Positions 9,854 through 19,206 of a DNA stretch of 64,000 bases are shown in pieces. The DNA is from Zymoseptoria tritici IPO323 (Eukaryota > Ascomycota > Dothideomycetes > Mycosphaerellales > Mycosphaerellaceae): positions 310,001 to 374,000 of the forward strand of contig NC_018210.1 in NCBI RefSeq assembly GCF_000219625.1. The letters are read 5' to 3'. Both the position numbers and the translations under genes were made by a program. Numbering within the stretch: position 1 is the stretch's first letter; every line of letters starts with the position of its first letter. The notes below the pieces were generated by a model. It was not told the DNA's origin, did no database searches, and worked only from the letters and a program-made list of their open reading frames with translations.

Positions 9854-11275
9854 TCATTCCGTCGATACCACCCGTCCGCTGAGTTCTTGACGTCGTTTGG
9901 CTTCGTTGGGACTGTAAGGCTTGCCCGGGAAGCGACTCTCATATCCGAAGACGTCAGTATGTTTGGGGCTGCGGAAAGTTTTCATCATGAATTGCTCCGG
10001 CATCTCCTTGCGGCCAAAATCAAGTACCCAATGTGCCTCCGCAAGATATCCTTGTTCGTTGAGGAGTCGTGCAGTGCTGACCAGAAACCCAAATGCAGTC
10101 TTGCTTGGGAGAAGGTCCAGAACGAAGGCTGATCGATCGTGCCTATCGCAGTGGTCTCGAACAAAGGCAAGAGACGGAAGAGCGGTCGGTGCCAAAGGAT
10201 GCACCCGAAGCAGCTCTGCGCGCTTGAAGTCACGGTCCACAACATCTTTCGTCCAGATACGCAGCCTCCGCACGAGACTGTTATACACATCGACGTTCGT
10301 GTGTTTGCTTGCGCCATTAAAGTATAACTGATCGTAAATCCAGATTCCCGCGACAGATTTGCTGAGGTACAAAGGACTTTCTGTGTTTTGTACGTCGAAG
10401 GTGGCCCCGCATGCGTGCTCAAAAGACTTGATAGACTGGTCGAGACAGCCGTCATTTGTCCAGAATGCCTGCGATTCTGCCAAGAAGAGCAATACCGCTC
10501 CTCGCCAGGAGTGTTTTTCGTATGCGGGCTTCGAAGACAGAATCGCAGGAATATGTGCGTTTTCTAGCCATTGCCAGATGTCGCGTTCGACTGCAGGACC
10601 TTCTGCGACGAGGCAATGAACCAAAGCCCTCAAGAATCCCAAGCCGGCGCTTAGGTCGACCTCATCAATGATACGCAATAGCCACCTTAAAGCTTTACTG
10701 CCAGCGAGGCAATCAGGCCTATTGAGCTCTTTGCGCTGTTCGTTCCTCGAGCGGTTGGCGCTCAATGTTGCCAAGACGCTTTCCAGGCACCTCCTTGCCA
10801 ACTTGAGATCCCGCGAGTCGCCAGAGAAGATGTCGAGAGGCCGCTCGCGCAAAATTGCAGGCAAGGCCGATTCGCAGCCGGAGAGGGATTGAAGCCATGT
10901 CCCGGGAGCGTCTTTATGGGGAGTCTTGTGTCGATATTTAGACAGGTAGAAGTCGTACAATTTCTCCTTCTCCCTTGGGTCGTCTTCGTCAACTGCTGGT
11001 GACTGATCGGCTGGCGTACATGGAGGATCTTGGGAAACATGAGTCAAGGGCTTTTGCTCGTCACTCAAGTAAAGCCGTTTACAAGTCACTTCGGAATTAT
11101 GGCGGATCGGGATTGGCGCTGTGGGCTCGCTCGTAGGCTTTAGACTTCCAGGCCGCCGTCGGTATTGAACCGAGAGACATCGCGAGCCGAGAGACGAGCC
11201 GATCACACGCGATCTGCGTGCATGATGCAGGCGATAGAAAATGGTGCCGATATTGATTGCTTGCGATCTCGACAT
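9854..11275 (-). CDS. Array family member A: predicted mitochondrial protein of unknown function
   Basis: Intact single-exon gene of 473 aa, the last and most diverged full copy of the tandem array. The N-terminus (MSRSQAINIGTIFYRLHHAR) is rich in Arg and hydroxyl residues and free of acids for about 45 residues, as in a mitochondrial presequence. Family blocks follow in order: a Tyr-rich FYLSKYR segment, PGTWLQ, LPAILRERPLDIF, SRDLKLARRCLE, GFLRALVHCLVAEG, SWRGAVL.FLAESQAFW, KSVAGIWIYDQL, RAELLRVHP and a closing ARLLNEQGYLAEAHWVLDFG-RKEMP block. No catalytic motif or known domain is recognisable; the regular Leu/Trp/Arg pattern suggests an all-helical fold. A TPR/PPR-like helical protein is possible but unproven. 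Confidence 0.8.
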   Translation of the reverse strand: MSRSQAINIGTIFYRLHHARRSRVIGSSLGSRCLSVQYRRRPGSLKPTSEPTAPIPIRHNSEVTCKRLYLSDEQKPLTHVSQDPPCTPADQSPAVDEDDPREKEKLYDFYLSKYRHKTPHKDAPGTWLQSLSGCESALPAILRERPLDIFSGDSRDLKLARRCLESVLATLSANRSRNEQRKELNRPDCLAGSKALRWLLRIIDEVDLSAGLGFLRALVHCLVAEGPAVERDIWQWLENAHIPAILSSKPAYEKHSWRGAVLLFLAESQAFWTNDGCLDQSIKSFEHACGATFDVQNTESPLYLSKSVAGIWIYDQLYFNGASKHTNVDVYNSLVRRLRIWTKDVVDRDFKRAELLRVHPLAPTALPSLAFVRDHCDRHDRSAFVLDLLPSKTAFGFLVSTARLLNEQGYLAEAHWVLDFGRKEMPEQFMMKTFRSPKHTDVFGYESRFPGKPYSPNEAKRRQELSGRVVSTE

Positions 11276-11685
11276 TGCCGGTTCAAGGGAGACAGGAGGT
11301 ACTGGAGAGCTGGCGGGTTTAGAGTTTTAGTCTCGCTACTAGCGTTTCCGTGTGCTCGTGAGCGCGACCCAAAACAGCTCCAGGGATCACTCCACCAAAT
11401 TGCAACGCGCACCAACGGAGCAAAGAAACACGCAGTGGGGTCTGAGCAGCCGGTGATCTTCGCTTCTACATCGAAGTCTAGCTGAACTGGTTGGTGCCTT
11501 CGAGGGACTTCGTTCAATGGCTCGTCGTGTGCAGCGCATGCATTGACTTGCGACATAGTCGAGACGTCGCACCTTTGCTCGGTATTCAGCAACTGGACAT
11601 TGGATCTTCATGGTAAGGAATCTTTGTTCATTCACTGCAGATTGTCCATGATCCTGCATCTCGCATCCGCCTGTACCCATCTACT
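11276..11685. other. Spacer between array copies A and B
   Basis: 410 bp holding the promoter of A and the 3' end of B. The conserved upstream block seen at copies B-E is not recognisable here. Confidence 0.4.
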
Positions 11686-13104
11686 TCACTGCGGCTGCCT
11701 ATATCGGACGTATGCGGAACGTTGGTCCCACTTTTCGTCGAACACGGGCGGCTGCTTTCCTGGTCTAGCTCGTGCTCGTGCTTCGCGGCCGAAAACATCC
11801 TCGGGATGATCAGGTCGCTGAAGGGCTCTACCTCGTATTGTGAAGTTGTGCGGCATCTCTTTCCGGCCAACGTCGAGGACCCAACGTGCCTTGGACTTAT
11901 GTCCCTCTCGATCAAGCGCCCTTGCGGTCTTGAGCAGGAAGCCGAATCCCGGCTTGCTTTCGTCTAGTAAATCTCGTAGAAATTCGGGCCGGGGTTCAAA
12001 ACTCAGGTAGCGCTTGAGGTACTGGAATGCTGGTAGTCCGCTAGGGCGTGAAGGGTGCTCGCGCAAAAGCTCTGCACGCACGAAGTCGTGGCTTTCGCGG
12101 TGTTTGTTCCAGCACCGTAGGACGTCGATGAAGCCATCATACAGCTTAGGATTAGCCGTCGAGCTCGCGCCTCGCAACACCAGTTGTTTCTGGATCCAGA
12201 TCCCAGCGGCCGCCTTATGGATCACGAGGGGATCATGCCGTTGGTGTTCATCGCGAAGGGGCTCAAAATGGCGACAAATGTACTCGAAGGTCGCAAGGGA
12301 GAGGTTGATTCCGCCGTCGGCTGTTGCCCAGAAGGCTTCCGCCTCCACGAGAAAACGGAGTACTGCTCCTCGCCACAATACCCGCTCGTCGAGCGAATGC
12401 GGAAACATCACGGCGGGCGTGTACGCAATTCGTAGCCACTCCAGTATGAGCTGGGAACCCCCTTCTGCGACCAGACAGTGAACCATGCAGTTCAAAAAGG
12501 GATAGCAAACAGTCAAGCTCAGATCCGAACCGTCGTAGTCATCCAGAAGCCAAGATAGAGCAGCATGGCCAGGACGCTGTTCGAGGTACTCCATCCGCAA
12601 TTCTTCCTTGTCGCGATCGAGACTTTTGACCAGATGCGCCTCGAGACACCTCTGTGCCATCTCGAAATCTCGAGATTTGGTAGAGAAGAAGTCCAAAGGC
12701 CGCTCGCGGAACGGAGCAGGCAGTTTCTGGCAAGCATCGCGGTCGATCTTCTGAAGCCATGCCCCTGGACTTTTGATCGCAGTAGATCTCCTTGGACGGC
12801 TACGAAGATAGTGCCTGTAGTACTCTTCTTTGTCGAATCCATCCAGGTCGACAGTACTCAATTTCCGATCAGATGGGCTGGATAGAGGAGTCCATGCAAT
12901 TTCCCTGATCGGTTGCCCGTCCTTCGACTCGCGAGACTTGAAAGCGGACGTCGTGCCGCGGGAGCGTGCGGAGGACTGCCATCGACGCTGCTTCAAGGCC
13001 ACCAACTGGAGTCCGGAGCTAACGCTTGGACCGCATGGTGGGAAGGCCACAAGCGCGTTATGACTGATGGCGCGTACACGTGAGAGACCATGCGTTGGCT
13101 TCAT
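11686..13104 (-). CDS. Array family member B: predicted mitochondrial protein of unknown function
   Basis: Intact single-exon gene of 472 aa. I use the ATG at 13104 because the only upstream in-frame candidate is TTG. The presequence-like N-terminus ends near KQRRWQSSARS, and the RRWxS motif recurs in D, E and F and resembles an MPP cleavage region. The core matches the family throughout: EEYYRHYLRSRPRRS, PGAWLQKIDRDAC, LPAPFRERPLDFF, MAQRCLEAHL, ALSWLLDDYDGSDLS, NCMVHCLVAEGG, LWRGAVLRFLVEAEAFW, GIWIQKQLVLRGASSTAN, RAELLREHPSRPSGLPAFQ and ARWVLDVGRKEMP. This copy is the best reference for the family. Its function is unknown and no active-site residues are evident. The conserved upstream block lies 47-94 bp before the ATG. 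Confidence 0.82.
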   Translation of the reverse strand: MKPTHGLSRVRAISHNALVAFPPCGPSVSSGLQLVALKQRRWQSSARSRGTTSAFKSRESKDGQPIREIAWTPLSSPSDRKLSTVDLDGFDKEEYYRHYLRSRPRRSTAIKSPGAWLQKIDRDACQKLPAPFRERPLDFFSTKSRDFEMAQRCLEAHLVKSLDRDKEELRMEYLEQRPGHAALSWLLDDYDGSDLSLTVCYPFLNCMVHCLVAEGGSQLILEWLRIAYTPAVMFPHSLDERVLWRGAVLRFLVEAEAFWATADGGINLSLATFEYICRHFEPLRDEHQRHDPLVIHKAAAGIWIQKQLVLRGASSTANPKLYDGFIDVLRCWNKHRESHDFVRAELLREHPSRPSGLPAFQYLKRYLSFEPRPEFLRDLLDESKPGFGFLLKTARALDREGHKSKARWVLDVGRKEMPHNFTIRGRALQRPDHPEDVFGREARARARPGKQPPVFDEKWDQRSAYVRYRQPQ

Positions 13105-13150
13105 GGTTGTTGTCAATGGTTTGAGTTCGGGCCAGTCCGCTAGTCAATGT

Positions 13151-13198
13151 TAGCCGCCTGTCTTGGCTACCGGGATGAATACTGTATCATGCAAGGGG
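13151..13198 (-). promoter_or_regulatory. Conserved upstream block of array copy B
   Basis: On the + strand this reads TAGCCGCC, then a Cys/Thr-type spacer, GGCTACCGGGATGAATACTG and TATCATGCAAGGGG. Near-identical strings precede C, D and E at similar distance, so this is either a shared promoter or a recently duplicated 5' flank. Confidence 0.65.
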
Positions 13199-13465
13199 CA
13201 AGTTCGGCGCTCGGCAGACACTTTTGACACCGAGGAGGTTGATGCACGCGGATGACTTGGATGACTTGGATGGAGCTGTTCGTCAACAGATGATGAGGTC
13301 TGTTAGTGACTACGGACCGACGCCAACCAGTGGAATTGCTGTCAGGATTCAGGGCCAGCAAAGGAGTCTGCTTCTGTGAACTCTAGTATCGAATTGTCGC
13401 TTGTCGGCTCTGATTGATGTACGGCAATCTATACTCGGCGCAGAGCCGTGTTGAAGCTGAAGTAT

Positions 13466-13506
13466 CTCCCTACATATGTTGTGCTCTGCGGTCTGCGCTA
13501 TTGCAT
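13466..13506. repeat. 3'-flank repeat shared with copy A (copy 2)
   Basis: Partner of 9475-9515, with 35 of 41 bases identical. It lies about 240 bp downstream of the stop codon of array copy C. Confidence 0.6.
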
Positions 13507-13741
13507 TGAACCGCGGCCGAACAGGACGAACAAATGGACTTCAATCGTCGGCGAAGAAGCTCATAAGGATGACTTCTGTGTTGGATGAAACAGCGGTGGA
13601 CAACTCCCAACCATTCTGTCAGGTGGTGCCGCGAGGCTTTGGCTGATAAGGCATGATCATCAAGTCGTTTTGGCATGCTGAGAAGAGGATCGCTGGTCAT
13701 GTATCGCCTTGAACAAATCCGAGATTTGAGCATGATCGCTG

Positions 13742-15088
13742 CTAATCGCGAAGCAGCTCACGCCGTCTTTGCTCGCGCTCGCCGTAGACAGGCTGCTGCT
13801 TTCCTGGATGCCGGCCCTGGTATCCAAGAACACCTCTCGGAGCCTTAGAATGAACAGGTCTCATAGCGAAGAAGCCCGGCATCTCTGCGCGGCCGACATC
13901 CAACATCCGTCGTGCTTCTCGCTGATAGCCTTGTCGCTCGAGATGTCGTGCAGTATTGAATATGAACCTGAAACCAGTCCAGTGCATTAGAAGCTCTCGC
14001 AAAAATACGGGGCGAGGCGTAGCAGCCATGTTCTCCTCGAGCCAGCGGAATGCAGGCAGTCCACAGGCTTTCTTGGGATGCACTCGAAGCAACTGGGCCG
14101 TCCTATAACTGGTATGGACATTGTCTTTCTTCAGGATTGCCAACCTTCCCACAAACTGGTCGAACAAGCTCACGTCCGCCGTAGAGCTTGCTCTCCCTTG
14201 GGTTAACTGTTTCTGGATCCAGGCGCCAGCTGACGATTTATGGATGAACAGTGCACCACGGGAATTCCGAACATGCCAAGAGCGTTCGAACGCACGGAGT
14301 GATGGATTGATGCCCTCTGCCTCGTTCCAAAAGGCTTGCGATTCCACAAGGAAACGAAGCAAAGCTCCGCGCCATGCGCACTGCTCATCCTAATGCTGCT
14401 GGTGCGATAGTATAGCGGGGTTATGCTCGAGTTCCAGCCAGCGCCAGACCTGCTCCTCACCGCCCTCGGCGGATAGACAGTAGACTAGCGCTCTAAGGAA
14501 GCCCACATTGTCACTCAGGTCAGCTCTGTCATAGTCTTGTCGGAGCCAAGATAGAGCTTGCGTCCCCGGGAGATCGTTCGGGCTTGCAAACTGTTCCCGC
14601 ATGTCCTCCTTCGAACGACCGACAGCCGTTTTTGCGATGTATCTCTCCAAACACAATTGCGCGGTGTAGAGATCAAGCAAACCAGACGTGGGAGCGCCGA
14701 GAGGGTCGAAGAATTCAAGTGGTCGTTCGCGCAGAGGTACAGGCAGCGATGACTTTCCGGCATCGAATTCAGCCCATTCGAGCCATGCTCCGGTAGGATC
14801 GATTTTGGACGGCTTGTTTGGCATGTCGTAGAGGTAGTACTTGTAGAACTTATCGTCTGTAGAGTCGGTGGGCTGTTTGTGGGACGCCGGAGCCTGAGCA
14901 TTCGATCTTGACTCAGTCCTCGAGTTTGGGCGCTTGACAGCCGCGACAGCGGGCTTCTTTGTGGACTGACATCGGTGCTGCGCCGGACCTTTGTAGAGGA
15001 TTCCAGAGCAGACTCCCAGTGTCCTGTTTCGTCGAGAAGCTAGCAATCTGACTCCGGTAGTGATGACTTTGGATGAAAGACCGGTCAT
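13742..15088 (-). pseudogene. Array family member C, interrupted by one in-frame TAG
   Basis: The frame runs uninterrupted from ATG 15088 to the stop at 13742 (449 codons) apart from one TAG at 14392-14390. The residues before the stop (LEHNPAILSHQQH) and after it (DEQCAWRGALLRFLVES) align continuously with copies A and F, which have Tyr at that place. A single change from TAY to TAG explains it. There is no frameshift, no GT...AG pair around the stop and no loss of flanking motifs. Everything else is family-typical: presequence, FYKYYLYD, TGAWLEWA, LPVPLRERPLEFF, AGAWIQKQL and RRMLDVGRAEMP. It is either a very young pseudogene, a recoded gene, or two polypeptides; young pseudogene is the simplest reading. 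Confidence 0.8.
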
Positions 15089-15635
15089 GTTTCTGGTGGT
15101 TGGTTGTTGTTTCCATGATTTGAGTTCAGAGCCGACCGCTAGTTTTGTTTTAGCGCGCTACCAGAATGAACACTGTATCATGCAAGGGGTAACTTCCCGA
15201 GACCGTTCGTAAACACCACATGTTCAATGGAGGCAAATCTTTCGTCAATGAGTTTAAGACTATGCAAACCCCACAAGCCATGAGGAGAGCCGTCACGGAT
15301 CTCCTAGCTCCACATTATGCACTGCAGAGAAAGTACGCTGATACGGATTGGTAAGCGGGTCATGGGAGGCCTCAACTTATCACAGATCTCGATTAGAGAG
15401 CTTACAAGGCTCCGACGGATGATGAAGAGTCTACTGTCCATTTGACGACACGGATGATAGGATCAAGAATCAAGTCAAAGTAAGGAGTCCTGTCGAAGTC
15501 ATTCCGACCGGATGTTCATCTGGTACGAAGCGTCTCAAACCGTCCGAGTACCCGTGCCATCTTTCTGTCCATGGCAGTCGAGAGGCATTCACAGCCGTGC
15601 TCAACTTATGTGTCAGGAAATCGTTCGTCCGATAT
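15089..15635. other. Spacer between array copies C and D
   Basis: 547 bp with the upstream block of C (15151-15189) and the 3' flank of D. No other gene or repeat was recognised. Confidence 0.45.
15151..15189 (-). promoter_or_regulatory. Conserved upstream block of array copy C
   Basis: TAGCGCGCTACCAGAATGAA followed by CACTGTATCATGCAAGGGG on the + strand. It matches the blocks before B, D and E but is shortened in the middle. It ends about 63 bp upstream of the ATG. Confidence 0.62.
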
Positions 15636-17015
15636 TCAATGGCTCGAATACATGCTCCGGCGGTGTGCGTCTCTCCGAGTCTCAAAGCCAAGGATTACAT
15701 CAGGTTTTGCTCCAAAGGCAGGTGGCTTCTTCGCGAAGCGGTGCCTCTGTTCCACCCGTCCAACATCCAGCATGAAACGAGCCTCCGCTTTGTGTCCTTC
15801 TCTGTGGAGATGTTGGGCCGAATTGACGAGAAAGTGGAATCCAGTGCTAGCTTTGAGGAGATCTCGCACAAATGGATGGCGTGGTTGGACAGCATGGTAG
15901 CGTCGAATGAACTCGAATGCTTCTAGTCCGCTCGCCTTTGTAGGGTGCTCTCGAGTGAGCTCCGCACGGGCAAATTCCGTTGCCTCCCGACCCTCGAGCC
16001 ATCGAGGAAGCAGCGCGATGAATCGATCGTATCGTTCAGGATCTGCAATGGAGCTTGCGCTATTGAATAGCAACTGATTCGTGATCCAGAGCCCGGCTGG
16101 CGATTTCGGTACTAGAAGGGGATTATGTATGCGCCCGCCAGAGGGAAGATCTCGCACGGCAAAGCTCCATACGTGTTCGAAAGATCGAAGACATGAATTG
16201 ATGCCTTCGGCACCTTCGGTCCAATATGCTTGAGACTCCACGAGGTTTTGAAGCACGCGTCCACGCCACAAGCTTCTTTCCTCTAGTATTCGCAGCGACA
16301 TGAGTACTTCGGGCGTGTATGCAGTCTTCAGCCAGTCCCATATCACATGCTCGCCGCCTTCTGCGACTAGACAATGAACCATAGCTCTCAGGAACCCAGG
16401 GTTATTTCTTAGATCAGCTTCATCGTATCTGTCCAGCAGCCAAACTAGGGCCATATGACCAGGGCGGCTATGATCAGCTGGATAGCCTGTGTGGATGCCT
16501 CTTCTAGCGAGATCCACGCCTCTTGCCATATGTAGCTCAAGGCATCTCCGTGCGGACAGGAGATCTCGCGAACCGCTAGAGAAGAAATCGAGAGGTCGGT
16601 GGTGCAGGGATATGGGCAGTAGCGCTTCTGCAGCATTGACATCCAGCAGCTGGTACCATTGTCCGGGATCCTCGACGTCGGGAGGTTTGCGACGAGACCA
16701 AACGAAGAGGAAGTGGTTGTAAAACTCCTCCTTGGTTCGGAATCCTTCGGGAAGATCATCTGAAATCTGGTTGGGCGGAGCCTGTCCGGAACACTCGTCT
16801 AACAGTCGTGTGGGCGTCTTCCGCTTGTCGCCAGTCTTCATACGCTCCAGTGGCTGGTCCTGGCGGTTATCGTCGCTTCGGCTGGAGGTCCATCGACGTG
16901 ATCGCGCGCACCATGTTACCAACGGAGACCCGATAGCAAGACAGCCGCCGCATCGCGAAGAAGCCAGGGACTGATGGATGAAGGTGATGGGACGAGCTGT
17001 CGTTATGCTGAACAT
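15636..17015 (-). CDS. Array family member D: predicted mitochondrial protein of unknown function
   Basis: Intact single-exon gene of 459 aa from ATG 17015; the in-frame codon at 17039 is GTG and is not taken as a start. The N-terminus (MFSITTARPITFIHQSLASS) through CARSRRWTSSRS is basic, free of acids and helix-forming, consistent with mitochondrial import. Core blocks: EFYNHFLFVWSRRKPP, PGQWYQLLD, LPISLHHRPLDFF, SARRCLELHMARG, GFLRAMVHCLVAEGG, LWRGRVLQNLVESQAYW, AGLWITNQLLFNSASSIADP, RAELTREHPTKASGLEAFE and ARFMLDVGRVE. The terminal EMP motif is replaced by VEQ. Function unknown. The upstream block lies about 58-106 bp from the start. Confidence 0.8.
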   Translation of the reverse strand: MFSITTARPITFIHQSLASSRCGGCLAIGSPLVTWCARSRRWTSSRSDDNRQDQPLERMKTGDKRKTPTRLLDECSGQAPPNQISDDLPEGFRTKEEFYNHFLFVWSRRKPPDVEDPGQWYQLLDVNAAEALLPISLHHRPLDFFSSGSRDLLSARRCLELHMARGVDLARRGIHTGYPADHSRPGHMALVWLLDRYDEADLRNNPGFLRAMVHCLVAEGGEHVIWDWLKTAYTPEVLMSLRILEERSLWRGRVLQNLVESQAYWTEGAEGINSCLRSFEHVWSFAVRDLPSGGRIHNPLLVPKSPAGLWITNQLLFNSASSIADPERYDRFIALLPRWLEGREATEFARAELTREHPTKASGLEAFEFIRRYHAVQPRHPFVRDLLKASTGFHFLVNSAQHLHREGHKAEARFMLDVGRVEQRHRFAKKPPAFGAKPDVILGFETRRDAHRRSMYSSH

Positions 17016-17647
17016 CCTTGTCGTGGCTTTTGTGTCCACGGTTTGAGCCCATGACGGACCGCAGAGATAGTTTTAGCCGCCCATCTTGGCTACCAGGATG
17101 AATACTCGATCATGCAAGGGGGGACTTCTGCTGACATAACCCTGAATGTGCTTCAAATCGTCCAGGCAGTCTGATGAGCTTGGACAAACATTGAACCCGA
17201 TTGAAACAATAGAAGAAGATATGGAGGGGTTGAGAGAGTCTCGAGACCTCCGGTAGCCAGTAACAAACCTACCATTGGGCTCTTGGCTCCATCTCGACAC
17301 CACTCGATTTTCGCTCAGGCATCGAAACGACTCATTGTCTCGGAGGAGATTCTCGCCCAGCTTACATACCGAAAATTACGGTACTCGCCGGAAGGGTCGT
17401 TGATCGCCACAACACATCGATGTTCTGAGTTGACAGGTACTTGATACAGTACTGCCTGTCTGTCCATCCTATCATCCTGACTTCGTTGTCACTCCCATCA
17501 CTTTGCTGCTGGCTGGCTTCAAGTCAGCTTGAAGAGGACGAAGCCTCGGCGAAAGCATGCGCTGCTCTCATGCCAGAAGCGTGTCCTTTGTCCTCTGTTG
17601 CCTTGTTCATACTCCTTCCCCCGCCTCTCTTTTCGTTTGATGAATAC
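17016..17647. other. Spacer between array copies D and E
   Basis: About 630 bp with the upstream block of D at 17073-17121. The remainder shows no gene. Confidence 0.45.
17073..17121 (-). promoter_or_regulatory. Conserved upstream block of array copy D
   Basis: TTAGCCGCCCATCTTGGCTA, CCAGGATGAATACTCGATCA and TGCAAGGG on the + strand. It is nearly collinear with the block before copy B. Confidence 0.65.
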
Positions 17648-18945
17648 TCAGTGGCCACCGGCAGTGCTGTGTCGACCTTTCATCGTGAAGTACTCCGGCA
17701 TCTCTGCACGACCGATATCGAGCATCCAGCGAGATTCCTCCTTGAATCCATCACGTTGAAGCATCTGCGCGGATGAGACGATGAATCAATACCCGGTCCA
17801 GCTCCGGAAGAAGGTTTAAGAACACGGACCTGGGTTGAAGGTCGTAATAGCGTTGAAGCCACTCGAAAGCCGGATATGCGCTCGCCTTGGTGGGATGGGC
17901 TTGAAGAAATGTCGCATAAATGAGTTCGCAATGAATCGGATCTTTGTGCCAGTCCGCGAGTCTCGCCAAAAAGCGGTCATAGAATTCCGGGTCCGCACGA
18001 AGGCCAGCACCATTGACCTGGAGCTGAGATCTCATCCAGGCTCCAGCTGCAGTCTTTGGCACGGCAAGATCCCACACTTGCTCCCACGATCGAAGGCCCG
18101 GATTGATGCCGTCCAGGTCCTCGGCCCAATACGTCTGCGACTCAAGCAGAAAACGAAGCACTGCTCCACCCAATCTGCCCAGATTGACCTTTGCTTGCTG
18201 CAGACTCGACTCCGCCCGGGACCTTCAGCCAGTCCCAAATGTGACTCTCGCCGCCCTCCACAACTAGGAGATGTACCAGACTTCTCAGAAAGCCCATGTC
18301 GAGGTCAGTGGGGTCGTAGTCTTGCAACAGCCAGGACAAAACTTTGCTGCCAGCATGTTCATGGCCGTCTATGTGTTCCTTTCGAATCTCTGCTCTTAAA
18401 TGGTTCGAGGAAATGGTCTTAATGCACCTCTCCAGACAGATCTTTGCCATTTGCAGATCTCGCGGATATGTCTCTCCGTCGAAGAAGTCGAGAGGCTTGT
18501 CAAGCAGAGACTGTGGCAGTAAATCCTCGCCAACGTGGGACTCGATTGATGAGAGCCACTCGCCAGGACCAGGAGTTTTGGAAGACTTGAGCGGGACGTT
18601 GAGATAGTGTCTGTAGAACTCTTCGGCGCTCTGGATTGAAGGCCGGTCAGTCGCTTGTATTCCCGGCGCTACCAAGCTCACGAGCCTGGAATCATCTTCG
18701 GACGATCACTTACAAGCCGTGGCTGAATGGTAGCATAGTGACGCTTCAAGCCTTTTGGCTTGTCGTTCCCATCGGACCGCCATCGCTGGTGTACGATGGG
18801 CGATCCTGGGTCGAGAGTGCGAATGCCTACAGTGCAACATCGTGCAGATGTCGCAAAGCGAAGGCGATGGATAGCGCGTAATGCTGCTGCTGGACAAGTT
18901 ATTTCTTCGATGGAGGAAGTGGATTTTTTGACGAAGATGAGTTCC
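17648..18945 (-). pseudogene. Array family member E, degraded by two frameshifts
   Basis: Homology to the family runs across three frames. A presequence-like part ending QRWRSDGNDKPKG (about 18760-18900) is joined to EEFYRHYLN by a well-formed 83-bp intron, 18631-18713 (GTAAGT, CTGAC branch, TCCAG). The other copies have no intron there. The frame then reads through LPQSLLDKPLDFF and RSLVHLLVVEGG until a shift near 18180-18225. A second frame carries LRFLLESQTYW, AGAWMRSQLQV and HPTKASAYPAFEWLQRYY to about 17795. After another shift, ESRWMLDIGRAEMPEYFTM ends at TGA 17648. No ATG is found at the position used by the neighbours; the nearest in-frame one is at 19091. Almost certainly non-functional. 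Confidence 0.8.
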
Positions 18946-18972
18946 TGACCGATTGTCACTTGCGGGCTAGAA

Positions 18973-19015
18973 TAGCCGCCTACCTTTACTACCGGGATGA
19001 ATACTGTGTCATGGA
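18973..19015 (-). promoter_or_regulatory. Conserved upstream block of array pseudogene E
   Basis: TAGCCGCCTACC, then ACTACCGGGATGAATACTGT and GTCATGG on the + strand. It is still recognisable although the gene is broken. Confidence 0.6.
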
Positions 19016-19206
19016 CCACGTCCTCTGGATCGACGGTGTGAACTGGACCATCAACCCAAAAGTCGAGGCGTGCATGAGCGAAAATATGCATTGCATCAAC
19101 AATTCGCAGGTCGGTTGAGTAGTGTATTATATAGGCACACGATGAGGTTGATAACAGTATCCCGTGTGTGTGGGTCTATCATCGGACCTATTCTTGCCCT
19201 ACCGGC

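Larger units (their letters stand above)
13105..13741. other. Spacer between array copies B and C
   Basis: 637 bp containing the upstream block of B (13151-13198), the 3'-flank repeat of C (13466-13506) and no additional gene. Short open frames lack family similarity. Confidence 0.5.

Noticed and set aside
11276..11400. Conserved upstream block in front of array copy A
   Set aside because: Only a short GGTACTGG-like fragment is present, not the ordered TAGCCGCC/GATGAATACTG/ATGCAAGGGG pattern.
14390..14392. An intron hiding the TAG in array copy C
   Set aside because: No GT...AG pair around the stop keeps the frame, and flanking residues align without gaps to the paralogues.
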